Source: an uncultured Bacteroidales bacterium (GTDB lineage Bacteria > Bacteroidota > Bacteroidia > Bacteroidales > P3). From it: a DNA stretch of 64,000 nt. Shown piece by piece: positions 35,368 to 44,424 of this stretch. The DNA is taken from positions 62,001 through 126,000 of the forward strand of contig OMXC01000011.1 of the NCBI GenBank assembly GCA_900314925.1, given 5' to 3'. Below the pieces are notes generated by a model. It made no database searches. It was not told where the DNA came from and was given only the letters and a program-made list of their open reading frames with translations. Position 1 is the first letter of the stretch; every line of letters begins with the position of its first letter. Position numbers and translations under genes: made by a program.

Positions 35368-36473
35368 GACAAGATATTATGTATGATGTGTTCGGCGGCA
35401 TGACCGTCACCGAATAGTTGAGGAAATGTGATGTTGCTGTTCGCAAGTCTATCATAGGCATCGACGATACGCTGATAGTCGGCATCGGCGATGATTCCGG
35501 CATGGTGCCGCACTATTTCCACCCACTCGGTCTCGGGTCGCATTATGATGCAGGGGCGTTCAAAGAAGAATGCCTCTTTCTGTACGCCACCGCTGTCGGT
35601 CATTATTAGGAGTGCGTTCTGCTCCAAGAGCGTCATCTCAAGGAATGAGAACGGCTCTTGGATGCGTATCAGTGGCTCGTTGTCTAGGATGGCGCGATGC
35701 TGTGCGGAAAGTCTGTTGCGGGTGCGTGGATGTAAGGGAAGGATGACGGGGATGTTGTCGCGGTGTGCAATGTCGGCGATGGCACGAAGTATCTGTTCCA
35801 AGCGATGCGGATCATCGGTATTGTTGTCGCGGTGTATGGTGGCAAGGATATAGCTTTCGTGCCTAAGTGAAAGCCGTTTCATTATGTTGCAGCGTTCTGA
35901 TGCTATTTTGGCGAAGTGTATGCTATTGTCGTACATCACGTCGCCACAGTTGACGACACGGCGATGTATTGTCGGATGGTCGGCAAAAAAGCCTTCCTCG
36001 CGCAGGTTGTCTACGGCGGTTTGTGTCGGGGCAAAGAGGATGGTGGAGAGTTGGTCGCAAACGATACGGTTGATTTCCTCGGGCATCATACGGTTGTAAG
36101 ATCGTAGGCCGGCTTCGATATGAAAAATGGGAACATGCAGTTTCGAAGCGGCAACGGCACCGGCAAGTGTACTGTTGGTGTCTCCGTAAAGGATGATGCC
36201 GTCAAATGTGTTGCTCATGAGTACCTCTTCAATGCCAGAGATCATCTTTGCAGTTTGCTCGCCGTGACGGCCGGACCCTACCCCTAAGTTGTATTCAGGT
36301 TGCGGTATGCCAAGTTCGTCGAAGAACACTTGCGACATGTTGGTGTCGTAATGCTGTCCGGTGTGAAGAATATGCTCCGTCACACTGTCAGAAAAGCTGC
36401 TGCTAATGGCGCGGCTTACGGCGGCAGCCTTGATTATCTGGGGCCGGGCTCCTATGACTGTGAGGATGTGCAT
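35364..36473 (-). CDS. wbpI: UDP-N-acetylglucosamine 2-epimerase family, WbpI-like
   Basis: This 369-residue protein has the WecB-fold signatures TVIGARPQIIKAAAVS, HTGQHYDTNMS, YGDTNSTLAGA, HIEAGLRS, PEEINRIVCDQLS and TDSGGVQKEAFFF. The pattern (TGQHYDxNMSxxFFxxLGIPxPxYxL and PCIIMRPETEWVE) resembles the WbpI branch, which epimerises UDP-2,3-diacetamido-glucuronic acid to the manno form. With the dehydrogenase, WlbA, WbpE and acyltransferase genes upstream it completes that pathway. A plain UDP-GlcNAc 2-epimerase (WecB) role cannot be excluded. The ATG lies 22 bp inside the preceding GT gene's 3' end. Confidence 0.83.
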   Translation of the reverse strand: MHILTVIGARPQIIKAAAVSRAISSSFSDSVTEHILHTGQHYDTNMSQVFFDELGIPQPEYNLGVGSGRHGEQTAKMISGIEEVLMSNTFDGIILYGDTNSTLAGAVAASKLHVPIFHIEAGLRSYNRMMPEEINRIVCDQLSTILFAPTQTAVDNLREEGFFADHPTIHRRVVNCGDVMYDNSIHFAKIASERCNIMKRLSLRHESYILATIHRDNNTDDPHRLEQILRAIADIAHRDNIPVILPLHPRTRNRLSAQHRAILDNEPLIRIQEPFSFLEMTLLEQNALLIMTDSGGVQKEAFFFERPCIIMRPETEWVEIVRHHAGIIADADYQRIVDAYDRLANSNITFPQLFGDGHAAEHIIHNILS

Positions 36474-37684
36474 ACGTAGTTGATGAATTTTTGAGACAAT
36501 GTATGATATTCGAGGTTCTCCAGTGCATATTTGCGACCTTTTGCGCCCATGGTGGCTCGCTCATCAGCAGTCATGTCAGCAATTGTCTGTATTGCATCGC
36601 GCACTTGTTTTACGTTCTCGGCTTCTACCTGTATGCCGCAGCCGACACGCTCCACCTCACTGCCAGGTTCGTCAACAGATTTGACGATTGGTTTTCCTGC
36701 CAGCATATAGTCAATCATCTTGTTGGCAGATGTACCATATTTATGTAGGAAACTATGTACACCTCCTTCGTAGCAAATGTCAAACTGCTGCACTACCTTG
36801 GGTATGCAGGTTTTCTCAACGGGGGGAAGAAAATAGAAGTCTTTTAGACCATAACTCTCAGCCAGGTTCATCAACTCCTCTTTTTGGGGTCCTTTGCCTA
36901 CCATGACAAATGCTATATCGGTGCGGTCTTTGAGTAAATCTGCCGCTTTTATAAGTACGTCCATAGCTGTTGACTGGGTATGTCCACCGGCAAAGCCGAT
37001 GATAGTTTTACCTTCAGTATGCAATTTGGCAAAAAGGGACGCGTGTTCCTGAGGCAAAGTGATATTTTCAGCGTTCTCCCATTCTTCTTTCAGATACCCG
37101 TTGGGCACACAGCAGAAACGGTCTTCTGTTAGTCCGTGGCGCTTCATGTGGGGGAATGCTTTGTCAAGCATTGAGACAACCATATCACAGTGTTTATATG
37201 CGTAGTTCTCACAATGCTGCAACATGACAATGAATGGATGCCATTTTTTGTATCCGCCAATGACCATTACAGACAACGGCCAAAGGTCGTGTACTTCGTA
37301 TACTAACTTGGCATTTGTGCGTTTGGCGATATAGTGGCAAGGGTAAATGTCAAATGTGTATACGGATGATGCAATGACTATGTCTGGATTGAAGGCTATC
37401 AGTTCTTTTCTGTGTTTGTAGACTTGATGACAGAACTGGAACATTGTAAGTACACGCTTAAGTCCGTTGCCCTCATATTCACTCGTAGGTAGCCACAGGT
37501 AGTTTATCCCCTCAAGGGTTTCACGTCCGGTAGTCGGCTGTTTTTTGCGCAGGTGCGAAAATGCGGCTCCGACAACTGTCACTTGATGCCCCATACGTAC
37601 CCACTCACGGGCCATATAGTAGGAGCGAAACTCCATGCCATATTGTGGCGCACCAGCGTAGTGGCTTATCATTAAAATGTTCAT
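36452..37684 (-). CDS. Glycosyltransferase family 4, WbuB-like
   Basis: This 410-residue protein opens MNILMISHYAGAPQYGMEFR, the typical start of WbuB-type glycosyltransferases of O-antigen clusters, which add an amino sugar (L-FucNAc in the named case). The C-terminal GT-B half has IGFAGGHTQSTAMDVLI, FVMVGKGPQKEELM and YGTSANKMIDYMLAGKPIV. The actual donor here is unknown and could be the diamino-uronic acid made by the neighbours. It overlaps the epimerase gene by 22 bp and the PIG-L gene by 4 bp. Confidence 0.87.
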   Translation of the reverse strand: MNILMISHYAGAPQYGMEFRSYYMAREWVRMGHQVTVVGAAFSHLRKKQPTTGRETLEGINYLWLPTSEYEGNGLKRVLTMFQFCHQVYKHRKELIAFNPDIVIASSVYTFDIYPCHYIAKRTNAKLVYEVHDLWPLSVMVIGGYKKWHPFIVMLQHCENYAYKHCDMVVSMLDKAFPHMKRHGLTEDRFCCVPNGYLKEEWENAENITLPQEHASLFAKLHTEGKTIIGFAGGHTQSTAMDVLIKAADLLKDRTDIAFVMVGKGPQKEELMNLAESYGLKDFYFLPPVEKTCIPKVVQQFDICYEGGVHSFLHKYGTSANKMIDYMLAGKPIVKSVDEPGSEVERVGCGIQVEAENVKQVRDAIQTIADMTADERATMGAKGRKYALENLEYHTLSQKFINYVCTSSQS

Positions 37685-38310
37685 AGGAAAAGTCTTATAA
37701 CTTCAAATGCCTCTGCATATTGGCAACCTACTTGTACTCCGCGGGTGCGGGCTAAAGAACGTACAAATTCTGGTGAGGTATAATCGCGGAATCCTTGACT
37801 CTTGTATTCCCTGAGAGCTTGGCATTTTGCTTCGACGTGACGTTCTTCAAGTTGAACGAAACAGTCTGTGTCGAATGTTAGATTGTTCCATATGAGTTCA
37901 TAACCAAGCAATGTCGTCTTTTTAAAAGCACGTATGGCCTCTTGTGCAACGGTTGTATGATCTTGATGTATGTCGTGAGACGATGGCATGAATACTAAGT
38001 CGTAATTCCGCTCATTGCGTAATTTGACCATGTCTTCTAGTAACTCTTGCCGCACATAGTTCAATTTGCGTACCTCGTAATGGTAGATGTATAGGTTCTC
38101 CTGAGGTATACCAAGCTTGCGGGTGGCATTACGGACCTCTGTCGCAAGGATGTCCTTTGGGAACCCTTCAGGTACCGACTGGTCTGCTGTCGAGAAGGCA
38201 GCATAGAAGACGTTTTTCCCCTCTTCGATGTATTTACTAATAGTACCACCTAACCCCAGTTCTCCGTCGTCGGTATGTGGTGCCAGCACAAGTATGTTCT
38301 CTATATTCAT
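37681..38310 (-). CDS. PIG-L family N-deacetylase
   Basis: This 209-residue protein has the PIG-L/LmbE motifs APHTDDGELGLGG (the zinc-binding (H/P)xDD segment) and HDIHQDHTTV (distal metal-binding HxxH). Enzymes of this fold deacetylate N-acetyl sugars, free or lipid-linked, with Zn2+. ATG 38310 is preferred over the upstream 38352 because the latter would overlap the acyltransferase gene and add a non-conserved lead. In this cluster it may remove an acetyl group from an amino sugar so another acyl group can be added. Confidence 0.85.
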   Translation of the reverse strand: MNIENILVLAPHTDDGELGLGGTISKYIEEGKNVFYAAFSTADQSVPEGFPKDILATEVRNATRKLGIPQENLYIYHYEVRKLNYVRQELLEDMVKLRNERNYDLVFMPSSHDIHQDHTTVAQEAIRAFKKTTLLGYELIWNNLTFDTDCFVQLEERHVEAKCQALREYKSQGFRDYTSPEFVRSLARTRGVQVGCQYAEAFEVIRLFL

Positions 38311-38317
38311 GGTTTTG

Positions 38318-39205
38318 TTATTTGTTTCTATTAATCTCTTTTGCAGGAACACCGGCTACGATTGTGTCGTCAGAAACATTTTTTAGTACCACAGCCCCTA
38401 AGCCTACAAGGCTTCTGTGACCGATAGTCACTTTCTCTTTTACGCTTGCATTGGGGGCAAGGTAGCTTTGTGATTTTAATACAGCACCGCCACATACTAT
38501 GGCACCTACGGTAATCATACTTCCTTCACCAATATGGCTGTTGTGGCCTATCTGTACCAGATCGTCTATTTTCACATTGTCCTCGATTATTGTGCTGCCG
38601 AGGGTCGCTCGTTCTACAGTTGTGTTGCTGCCGATAAACACATTATTGCCAATGATTACATCTCCGAAGTGTGGGAAATGTACAGGATTGCCGTTTTCAT
38701 CCCGTTCAAAACCGAAACCTTCTTGTCCCAGAACGGCTCCGGATTTTATCTCGCAGTTTTTGCCAAGTACTACGCGGTTGTCGAGTACCACATTGGGGTG
38801 CAATATGCAGTTGTCTCCTATAACACTTTTTGTTGACACATAGCATCCGGCACCTATAAATACATCCTTACCTATGGTAGCACCTGTTTCAATATTTGCT
38901 GAAGGGTGAATGAATCCTTTGTTTTTTTCTTGTGTGAAGAAATGGGACAATACTCGGATGTAGTCTAATCGTGGATTGTTGGATATGATGTGACTACAAG
39001 TTAGTCTGTTGGTGTACTCTGGTGTTACTATGGCTAGAATGTTGTCAACATCATTTAATTGGCACACAAACGAGTCATTGTATCTTTTGGCGAAAATAAC
39101 ACTATGTGGTAGTGGTGAAGACAATTGGGCGTAACACTTAATGGTGATATTCTCTCCATTAAGTGTTAGTTGCAGATAATTGGCAATATCTTTTGCTGTA
39201 ATCAT
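38318..39205 (-). CDS. LpxD-like left-handed beta-helix acyltransferase
   Basis: This 295-residue protein has an LpxD-like N-terminal uridine-binding region (ITAKDIANYLQLTL...) and a long run of hexapeptide repeats (IGKDVFIGAGCYV, VVLGKNCEIKSGAVLG, IIGNNVFIGSNTTV, IEDNVKIDDLVQIGHN). The His in QIGHNSHIG matches the catalytic histidine. In this position a WbpD-type acetyltransferase of about 190 residues would be expected for UDP-GlcNAc3NA acetylation; the longer LpxD-like form suggests a different acyl donor (for example acyl-ACP) or different sugar. It overlaps wbpE by 4 bp. Confidence 0.82.
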   Translation of the reverse strand: MITAKDIANYLQLTLNGENITIKCYAQLSSPLPHSVIFAKRYNDSFVCQLNDVDNILAIVTPEYTNRLTCSHIISNNPRLDYIRVLSHFFTQEKNKGFIHPSANIETGATIGKDVFIGAGCYVSTKSVIGDNCILHPNVVLDNRVVLGKNCEIKSGAVLGQEGFGFERDENGNPVHFPHFGDVIIGNNVFIGSNTTVERATLGSTIIEDNVKIDDLVQIGHNSHIGEGSMITVGAIVCGGAVLKSQSYLAPNASVKEKVTIGHRSLVGLGAVVLKNVSDDTIVAGVPAKEINRNK

Positions 39206-40347
39206 TTCCCTGTTTTAATATTAGCAACCAATGCATCAACTATCATCTGAATATCTTCGTCTGTAAGGTATGGGTGCATGGGCAGAGATAATACACATTG
39301 CGACAACTTTTGTGCGTTGGGTGTGTCAACATATGAATGTACACTGCTGAATGCTGTTTGCATGCTCATGGGTGTTGGATAATAGATCATCGTTGGTATC
39401 CCGGTTTCTTTCATATGAGTTTGTATCCCCATCCGCTGACTTGCATCCGTCAATTGTAGTGTGTATTGTGCCCAACTGCTCATGTATCCTTCTGAAATGT
39501 AGGGTGTGGTTATGGCGTTACCAAGAGCCTGGTTGATGAGTCTTGTATATTGTGCAGCAACATGGTTTACGGCTTCAAGCTCATGCTCTTTAAACGCATT
39601 TAGCTTTACTTGCAATATTGCGGCCTGCAATGTGTCTATGCGTGAATTCATTCCAATGCGTACATTGTCATATTTGTTTCTGCCTTTCCCGTGAATTCGC
39701 AATGACCGTATCATGTCAGCCCATTCGTCATTATTGGTGAACACTGCACCCCCGTCGCCGTAGCAACCAAGTGGTTTGGCTGGGAAGAAAGATGTTGTAC
39801 TTATGTCACCCAAGCTGCATGCTATACCTTCTGCCATACGTCCACCAAATCCTTGGGCTCCGTCTTCAATGACATAAAGTCCATGCTGTTTGGCAATCTT
39901 TCTGACTGCGATGAAGTCTGCAGGTAGCCCAAATAAGTCGACAGCAATGATGGCTTTCATCTTCAATATACCCTCGTTTTCTACGGCATCAATTGCTTCC
40001 TTAAGGCTGACAACGTCAATGTTGAATGTTCGTGGATTCACGTCAACAAAAACTGGCGTTGCACCTTCAAGGGCCACAACTTCCGCACTGGCAAAGAATG
40101 TGAAGTCTGGTACAAACACTGCATCGCCCTTGCCAATGCCGAGTGACTTAAGTGCCAATGTTAACGCGTCAGTACCATTGGCACATGTTATGCAATGTTT
40201 CACACCCACATAATCGGCCAACTGCTCTTCTAACTCTATTACGGGTCCGCCCATAATGTAGTTGCCAGAGGCCGCGACTTTCTGCATTGCATCGTCAATG
40301 TCAGCTTTCAATACCTGATATTGCTTCTTTAAATCCCTGAACTCCAT
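39202..40347 (-). CDS. wbpE: DegT/DnrJ/EryC1/StrS aminotransferase, WbpE-like
   Basis: This 381-residue PLP enzyme has FVPDFTFFASAEV, the cofactor aspartate in VIEDGAQGFGG (Asp162) and the Schiff-base lysine in SFFPAKPLGCYGDGG (Lys191). Members aminate keto-sugars using glutamate. Beside a WlbA/WbpB oxidoreductase, the expected substrate is UDP-3-keto-GlcNAcA, giving the 3-amino sugar. It starts 13 bp after WlbA/WbpB and overlaps the acyltransferase gene by 4 bp. Confidence 0.9.
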   Translation of the reverse strand: MEFRDLKKQYQVLKADIDDAMQKVAASGNYIMGGPVIELEEQLADYVGVKHCITCANGTDALTLALKSLGIGKGDAVFVPDFTFFASAEVVALEGATPVFVDVNPRTFNIDVVSLKEAIDAVENEGILKMKAIIAVDLFGLPADFIAVRKIAKQHGLYVIEDGAQGFGGRMAEGIACSLGDISTTSFFPAKPLGCYGDGGAVFTNNDEWADMIRSLRIHGKGRNKYDNVRIGMNSRIDTLQAAILQVKLNAFKEHELEAVNHVAAQYTRLINQALGNAITTPYISEGYMSSWAQYTLQLTDASQRMGIQTHMKETGIPTMIYYPTPMSMQTAFSSVHSYVDTPNAQKLSQCVLSLPMHPYLTDEDIQMIVDALVANIKTGK

Positions 40348-40360
40348 ATATGTGATGGTA

Positions 40361-41341
40361 TTAGTATTTCATGTCATCCCAACCGAAAGGGTGTGGTGCC
40401 AGGGGCATTTTGGCCAGCGGATGGTAATCGCCCTTCAGTCCGATAGGTGTTGAGTGGCGAATGTCGCTCACTATCTGTATACAGTTGCGCGCTTCGCTGA
40501 TGCGAAATCCACGGCCTGCCAAGATCTCTTGATAGCTCTTGGTATGCAGTTCGGTAAAACCCTGGCTGAACTCAAACTCATCGCCGTCAATCATGATGGT
40601 GCGGTAAGTTCTTTTCTCACCCTGTACGGCATTTGGTGGCAGGCATGCTGCATTAATGCTGAGGAAGTAACGCACGCGTGCTTTCTTAAGGCGCAGGAAA
40701 CCAGCCACACGGTCGTGACTCATCACGTGCACGATGTTTTCTTCTACAGGTCCGAAAATCCATTGCAGCATATCGTAGAAGTGTACACCGATGTTGGTGG
40801 CCACGCCACCACTCTTATGTACATCCCCCTTCCATGACGAGTAGTACCATTTACCACGAGATGTGATGTAGGTAAGATCAACGTCGTACACCTTATCTTG
40901 CGGACCTTCATCCACTTTCTTTTTCAGAGCTACGATTGAGTCATGCAGTCTAAGCTGTAATATGGTGTAGGCCTGATGTCCAGTCTCTTTCTCCAATTCT
41001 ACAAGATTGTCAATGTTGTAGGGGTTCAGCACCAGCGGTTTCTCGCATATCACATTGCAGCCCAAGCGCAAACCGTAACGTATGAAAGCGTCATGTGTAT
41101 AGTTTGGGGTGCAGATACTGAGCCAATGCAGAGGATTGTCTGTACGCTGCTGTTTTGAACAATATCGGTCAAACTGCTCCTGTTCGGTAAAGAATGAACA
41201 GTCAGGGAAGGAACTGTCCAATCGGCCCACGCTGTCAAACTTGTCGTATGCAGCTAATAGCGTGTTGCCTGTATCGGCGATGGCTTTAAGGTGTCGAGGG
41301 GCGATATATCCTGCTGCCCCAATAAGTGCAAAGTTTTGCAT
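40361..41341 (-). CDS. wlbA: Gfo/Idh/MocA oxidoreductase, WlbA/WbpB-like
   Basis: This 326-residue NAD-dependent enzyme has the Rossmann start ALIGAAGYIAPRHLKAI, the catalytic CEKPLVL (Lys of EKP) and GGVATNIGVHFYDMLQWIFG. GAAGYIAPRHL and the conserved C terminus GDYHPLAKMPL are characteristic of WlbA/WbpB, which oxidises C3 of UDP-GlcNAcA. The ATG shares one base with the stop of the upstream polymerase gene (TAATG). Confidence 0.9.
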   Translation of the reverse strand: MQNFALIGAAGYIAPRHLKAIADTGNTLLAAYDKFDSVGRLDSSFPDCSFFTEQEQFDRYCSKQQRTDNPLHWLSICTPNYTHDAFIRYGLRLGCNVICEKPLVLNPYNIDNLVELEKETGHQAYTILQLRLHDSIVALKKKVDEGPQDKVYDVDLTYITSRGKWYYSSWKGDVHKSGGVATNIGVHFYDMLQWIFGPVEENIVHVMSHDRVAGFLRLKKARVRYFLSINAACLPPNAVQGEKRTYRTIMIDGDEFEFSQGFTELHTKSYQEILAGRGFRISEARNCIQIVSDIRHSTPIGLKGDYHPLAKMPLAPHPFGWDDMKY

Positions 41342-42516
41342 TATGTTGTTGTTTTATTATCGGTTATTGTAGCGTATGCCGCGTAGCATACATATATGCA
41401 GAAGAATAAGTAGTGTGCCCACAGATACATAGATGAACTGGGTGAGAATAACAATAGCAGGTATAGTATCGGCATGACCACAAATAGGTCGCGGCCTGTT
41501 GATGAAGCGCGTTTTATTATTGTGGCAGTCAACACACAATAGAGTAGGAATACGAGCAATCCAGAAGTAAATAATATTTGCGAGAGATAAGAGTGTGCAT
41601 TTATAATACCTTTGGTAATGTCGTAATTGTTTAACTCAGACAAGTATAGCTTGTCTCCGTTGATGCCAAACCCTATACCGTATGAGTCATATAAAGACAC
41701 AAAGGCTGTGCCATATATTTGCAGTCGAGGACTGATAATACACCAGTTAGTAACTACTGCAATGCCAATTGCCACCAGTGTGCAGATAATTATGGCGGTT
41801 TTTATGTTGCGCCTCTTTATCTTTGTCATAAAGTGCCATATCAGAGCCAAAGCCGACACCCCGAGTCCTGTTCTGCAGTCGTTCCATAGCATTATCGGAA
41901 GGCAAGCCACTATGGCGGCATATCCAATGATGTGCCGTCTGATGTCCATGAAGTGTAGGCTATAGGCAAAAATATACAATGCTGCCATGATTAGCAGTAC
42001 AGAGTAGTCGTTAGGGTTATAGCTTATGCCTGAGGCTTGGAACTTTGCGTCGCCTTCTGCCATGTATAATGCCGATGTTGGCATGTGCCATCCAGTAAAG
42101 TGTTCAGCATATCCCATCGTTGCCATCGTCAACAAGTATCCGATGCAGACATAAAAGAACACACCGAGCATCTCACGTGGCGACACTAACATTACCCGTA
42201 GCAACGCAATGACAAGCACTGGGATGGTAAGGAACTTTAGCGCCTCCTTTACGGTAATGCTGTCTCCCCAAAGTAGAGTAACCGCCAGCGTCCATGCTCC
42301 GTAAATCAAGAAATAACCGCCAGTCAGCAAAAAGATGCGAGATGTCGTCGTTTTATACAGCAGAGCAAGCGCGACAGTGATGGCAATAAAAATGTGCATG
42401 GCTGTCAATGACGGTGTTATTGAAACCATGTGCCCGAACATCAGACCAAGACATACCACCGCCATCAGCGGTTTGTACCACTTTTTGAGGGCTTTGTCTA
42501 TGGCTTGATGAGTCAT
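41341..42516 (-). CDS. O-antigen polymerase/ligase-like membrane protein
   Basis: This 391-residue protein has about ten to eleven hydrophobic helices, and a large periplasmic loop ending in INAHSYLSQILFTSGLLVFLL, which matches the loop-helix motif of Wzy_C/O-antigen ligase proteins (compare INAHNQYTETAL in the protein at 26843). NPNDYSVLLIMAALYI is another typical segment. It is probably the Wzy polymerase of this cluster, with the other copy acting as ligase, or the reverse. It overlaps the small two-TM gene by 4 bp. Confidence 0.8.
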   Translation of the reverse strand: MTHQAIDKALKKWYKPLMAVVCLGLMFGHMVSITPSLTAMHIFIAITVALALLYKTTTSRIFLLTGGYFLIYGAWTLAVTLLWGDSITVKEALKFLTIPVLVIALLRVMLVSPREMLGVFFYVCIGYLLTMATMGYAEHFTGWHMPTSALYMAEGDAKFQASGISYNPNDYSVLLIMAALYIFAYSLHFMDIRRHIIGYAAIVACLPIMLWNDCRTGLGVSALALIWHFMTKIKRRNIKTAIIICTLVAIGIAVVTNWCIISPRLQIYGTAFVSLYDSYGIGFGINGDKLYLSELNNYDITKGIINAHSYLSQILFTSGLLVFLLYCVLTATIIKRASSTGRDLFVVMPILYLLLLFSPSSSMYLWAHYLFFCIYVCYAAYATITDNKTTT

Positions 42517-42983
42517 ATCGTGCCTTTCTTTGAGATGTTTCGTATTATGGCTATAGCGCCGATAGACATGAGCGAGAAAATAAAAGACAGAACGGCGTAT
42601 AGTATATATTGTTGATGATGAGGTGTCTGTGCGATGTGTGGCGCTTCGGTGATGATGCTTCGTATCCCTTTTGTTGTAAAGCGTTTTGTTGCAAAGTCTA
42701 TTGCCAGAGCCATATTGTCAAGGGCTGCCACGCTATCGTGCATATACAAGTGCAGGCTAATCTGTTTGTCGTGAGTTTCATAGAATCGCAGCCCATCAAT
42801 GTCTTCAGCGGCCAGTAGTGTTTTCGCCCAGTAGCAGGCGTTTGTGTCGTTCTCTTGTACCTCCATTATCGGGCGAATTACTGCGACAGCTTCGTAGTAA
42901 CCAACATGCCTGTTGTTGCATATAAGCAGTGTCAAAATGACAGTGCAAATTATTGTGGATGCCCAAAACAGAGTTTTCATCAT
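42513..42983 (-). CDS. Small two-TM protein, possible minimal chain-length regulator
   Basis: This 156-residue protein has one N-terminal helix (LFWASTIICTVILTLLI), about 95 extracytoplasmic residues and a C-terminal helix (YILYAVLSFIFSLMSIGAIAII) followed by a short basic tail. That layout is the same as Wzz/PCP chain-length determinants, though the periplasmic part is much shorter than usual and I see no conserved Pro-rich motif before TM2. Its position between the dehydrogenase and the Wzy-like gene, with a 4-bp overlap downstream and a 1-bp contact upstream, supports a role in chain assembly. The function is inference only. Confidence 0.55.
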   Translation of the reverse strand: MMKTLFWASTIICTVILTLLICNNRHVGYYEAVAVIRPIMEVQENDTNACYWAKTLLAAEDIDGLRFYETHDKQISLHLYMHDSVAALDNMALAIDFATKRFTTKGIRSIITEAPHIAQTPHHQQYILYAVLSFIFSLMSIGAIAIIRNISKKGTI

Positions 42984-44263
42984 TACAGTCTTCCGTCAAC
43001 CAGTTCTCTCGGCATGATGGCCTTTACGTCGAATATTACGTGGTTCTTCTCAAGCAGTTTGTCGAAGTCTATCTCCATCTCGCGGAACTGGCGGTGGGCA
43101 ACAGCTACGATTGCAGCGCTGTACTTGTCTTTAGGCAGTTCGTTTACGATGTCGATGCCGTACTCGTGTTTCACCTTCTCTGGCGATGCCCATGGGTCGA
43201 AGACCGTAATGTCGGCACTGTATTCCTTCAAGGCATTGTAAATGTCTATGACGCGTGTGTTGCGCACGTCGGGACAGTTCTCCTTGAAGGTGAAACCCAT
43301 GATGATTATCTTCGAGCCAAGCACTTGGATGCCTTTCTTGAGCATCAGCTTGATGGTCTGGTCGGCGACGTATGCACCCATACCGTCGTTCATGCGTCGT
43401 CCGGCAAGGATTATTTCCGGGTTGTATCCCAGACGCTGCGCGCATTGGGCCAGATAGTATGGGTCCACCGATATGCAATGTCCGCCCACCAGGCCCGGGT
43501 TCATCTTTATGAAGTTCCACTTGGTGCCGGCGGCTTCCAGCACATCGTAGGTGTCGATGCCCATCAGTGTGAATATCTTAGACAGCTCGTTGACGAAGGC
43601 GATGTTGATGTCGCGCTGGCTGTTCTCAATCACCTTGGCGGCTTCTGCCACTTTTATGCTCGGTGCCTTGTGTGTGCCGTTGATGAGAACGGTATTGTAT
43701 ACTTTGTCTATCAGTTCTGCCACTTCTGGCGTCGAGCCAGACGTGATCTTCAGTATCTTCTCCACAGTGTGCACCTTGTCGCCGGGGTTGATGCGCTCCG
43801 GGCTGTAACCGGCGAAGAAGTCGCGGTTGTATTTCATCCCCGACACTTTCTCCACTACGGGCAGGCACTCGTCCTCGGTCACGCCAGGGTACACCGTCGA
43901 CTCATACACTACAATGTCGCCTTTGCCGATAACCTTGCCCACCACTTCGCTGGCACCGTACAATGGTGTCAAGTCGGGATTGTTGTTGCGGTCTACGGGT
44001 GTAGGCACTGCTACGACGTAGAAGTTACAGCCTTTGATGTCCTCCAGGTTTGCGGTGCAACGGAAGCCGTGCTTGTTTATGGCTTCTTGCAGCAAATCGT
44101 CGCTCACCTCCAGGGTGGCATCGTGTCCATTCATCAACGCTTCGACGCGTGCGGCGTTCATGTCGTAGCCCACAGTGGGGAATTTCGTGGAGAATAATCT
44201 GGCCAACGGCAGGCCCACATAGCCCAATCCGATGACGGCAATACGTATGTCTTTTGTATCCAT
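42983..44263 (-). CDS. Nucleotide-sugar 6-dehydrogenase (TviB/WbpA-type, UDP-HexNAc to UDP-HexNAcA)
   Basis: This 426-residue protein has the NAD-binding GLGYVGLPLA (12-21), VPTPVDRNNNPDL, YESTVYPGVTEDEC and the catalytic cysteine in GLVGGHCISVDPYY (Cys263). Segments such as GYSPERINPGDK and GFTFKENCPDVRNTRV closely resemble TviB, which makes UDP-GlcNAcA from UDP-GlcNAc. It is the first gene of the minus-strand operon, and its product would feed WlbA/WbpE. UDP-GalNAc as substrate (WbpO-like) is possible. Confidence 0.9.
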   Translation of the reverse strand: MDTKDIRIAVIGLGYVGLPLARLFSTKFPTVGYDMNAARVEALMNGHDATLEVSDDLLQEAINKHGFRCTANLEDIKGCNFYVVAVPTPVDRNNNPDLTPLYGASEVVGKVIGKGDIVVYESTVYPGVTEDECLPVVEKVSGMKYNRDFFAGYSPERINPGDKVHTVEKILKITSGSTPEVAELIDKVYNTVLINGTHKAPSIKVAEAAKVIENSQRDINIAFVNELSKIFTLMGIDTYDVLEAAGTKWNFIKMNPGLVGGHCISVDPYYLAQCAQRLGYNPEIILAGRRMNDGMGAYVADQTIKLMLKKGIQVLGSKIIIMGFTFKENCPDVRNTRVIDIYNALKEYSADITVFDPWASPEKVKHEYGIDIVNELPKDKYSAAIVAVAHRQFREMEIDFDKLLEKNHVIFDVKAIMPRELVDGRL

Positions 44264-44349
44264 TGCGTGTGTTGTTTTTGTCTATACTATACAGTTTGTC
44301 AGGTGTTTGCGTGGCATACTGTGTGGTCTTATATATTTTATTTCCTCTG

Positions 44350-44380
44350 CAAAAATACAAAAAATTCTGTGCATGCCAAA
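44350..44380 (-). promoter_or_regulatory. Bacteroidota-type promoter for the minus-strand polysaccharide operon
   Basis: On the minus strand TTTG (44380-44377), a 19-bp spacer and TATTTTTG (44357-44350) match the consensus. It lies about 85 bp upstream of the dehydrogenase ATG and overlaps the plus-strand promoter of the WecA-like gene. Confidence 0.7.
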
Positions 44381-44397
44381 AAAAAGTTGTACTTTTG
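44366..44397 (+). promoter_or_regulatory. Candidate promoter for the WecA-like gene
   Basis: TACTTTTG (44390-44397) is a good -7 box; 20 bp upstream is TCTG (44366-44369), one mismatch from TTTG. It would start transcription near 44404, about 20 nt before the ATG. Confidence 0.5.
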
Positions 44398-44424
44398 CAT
44401 TCTGTAATCTCAAACCTTAATGTT

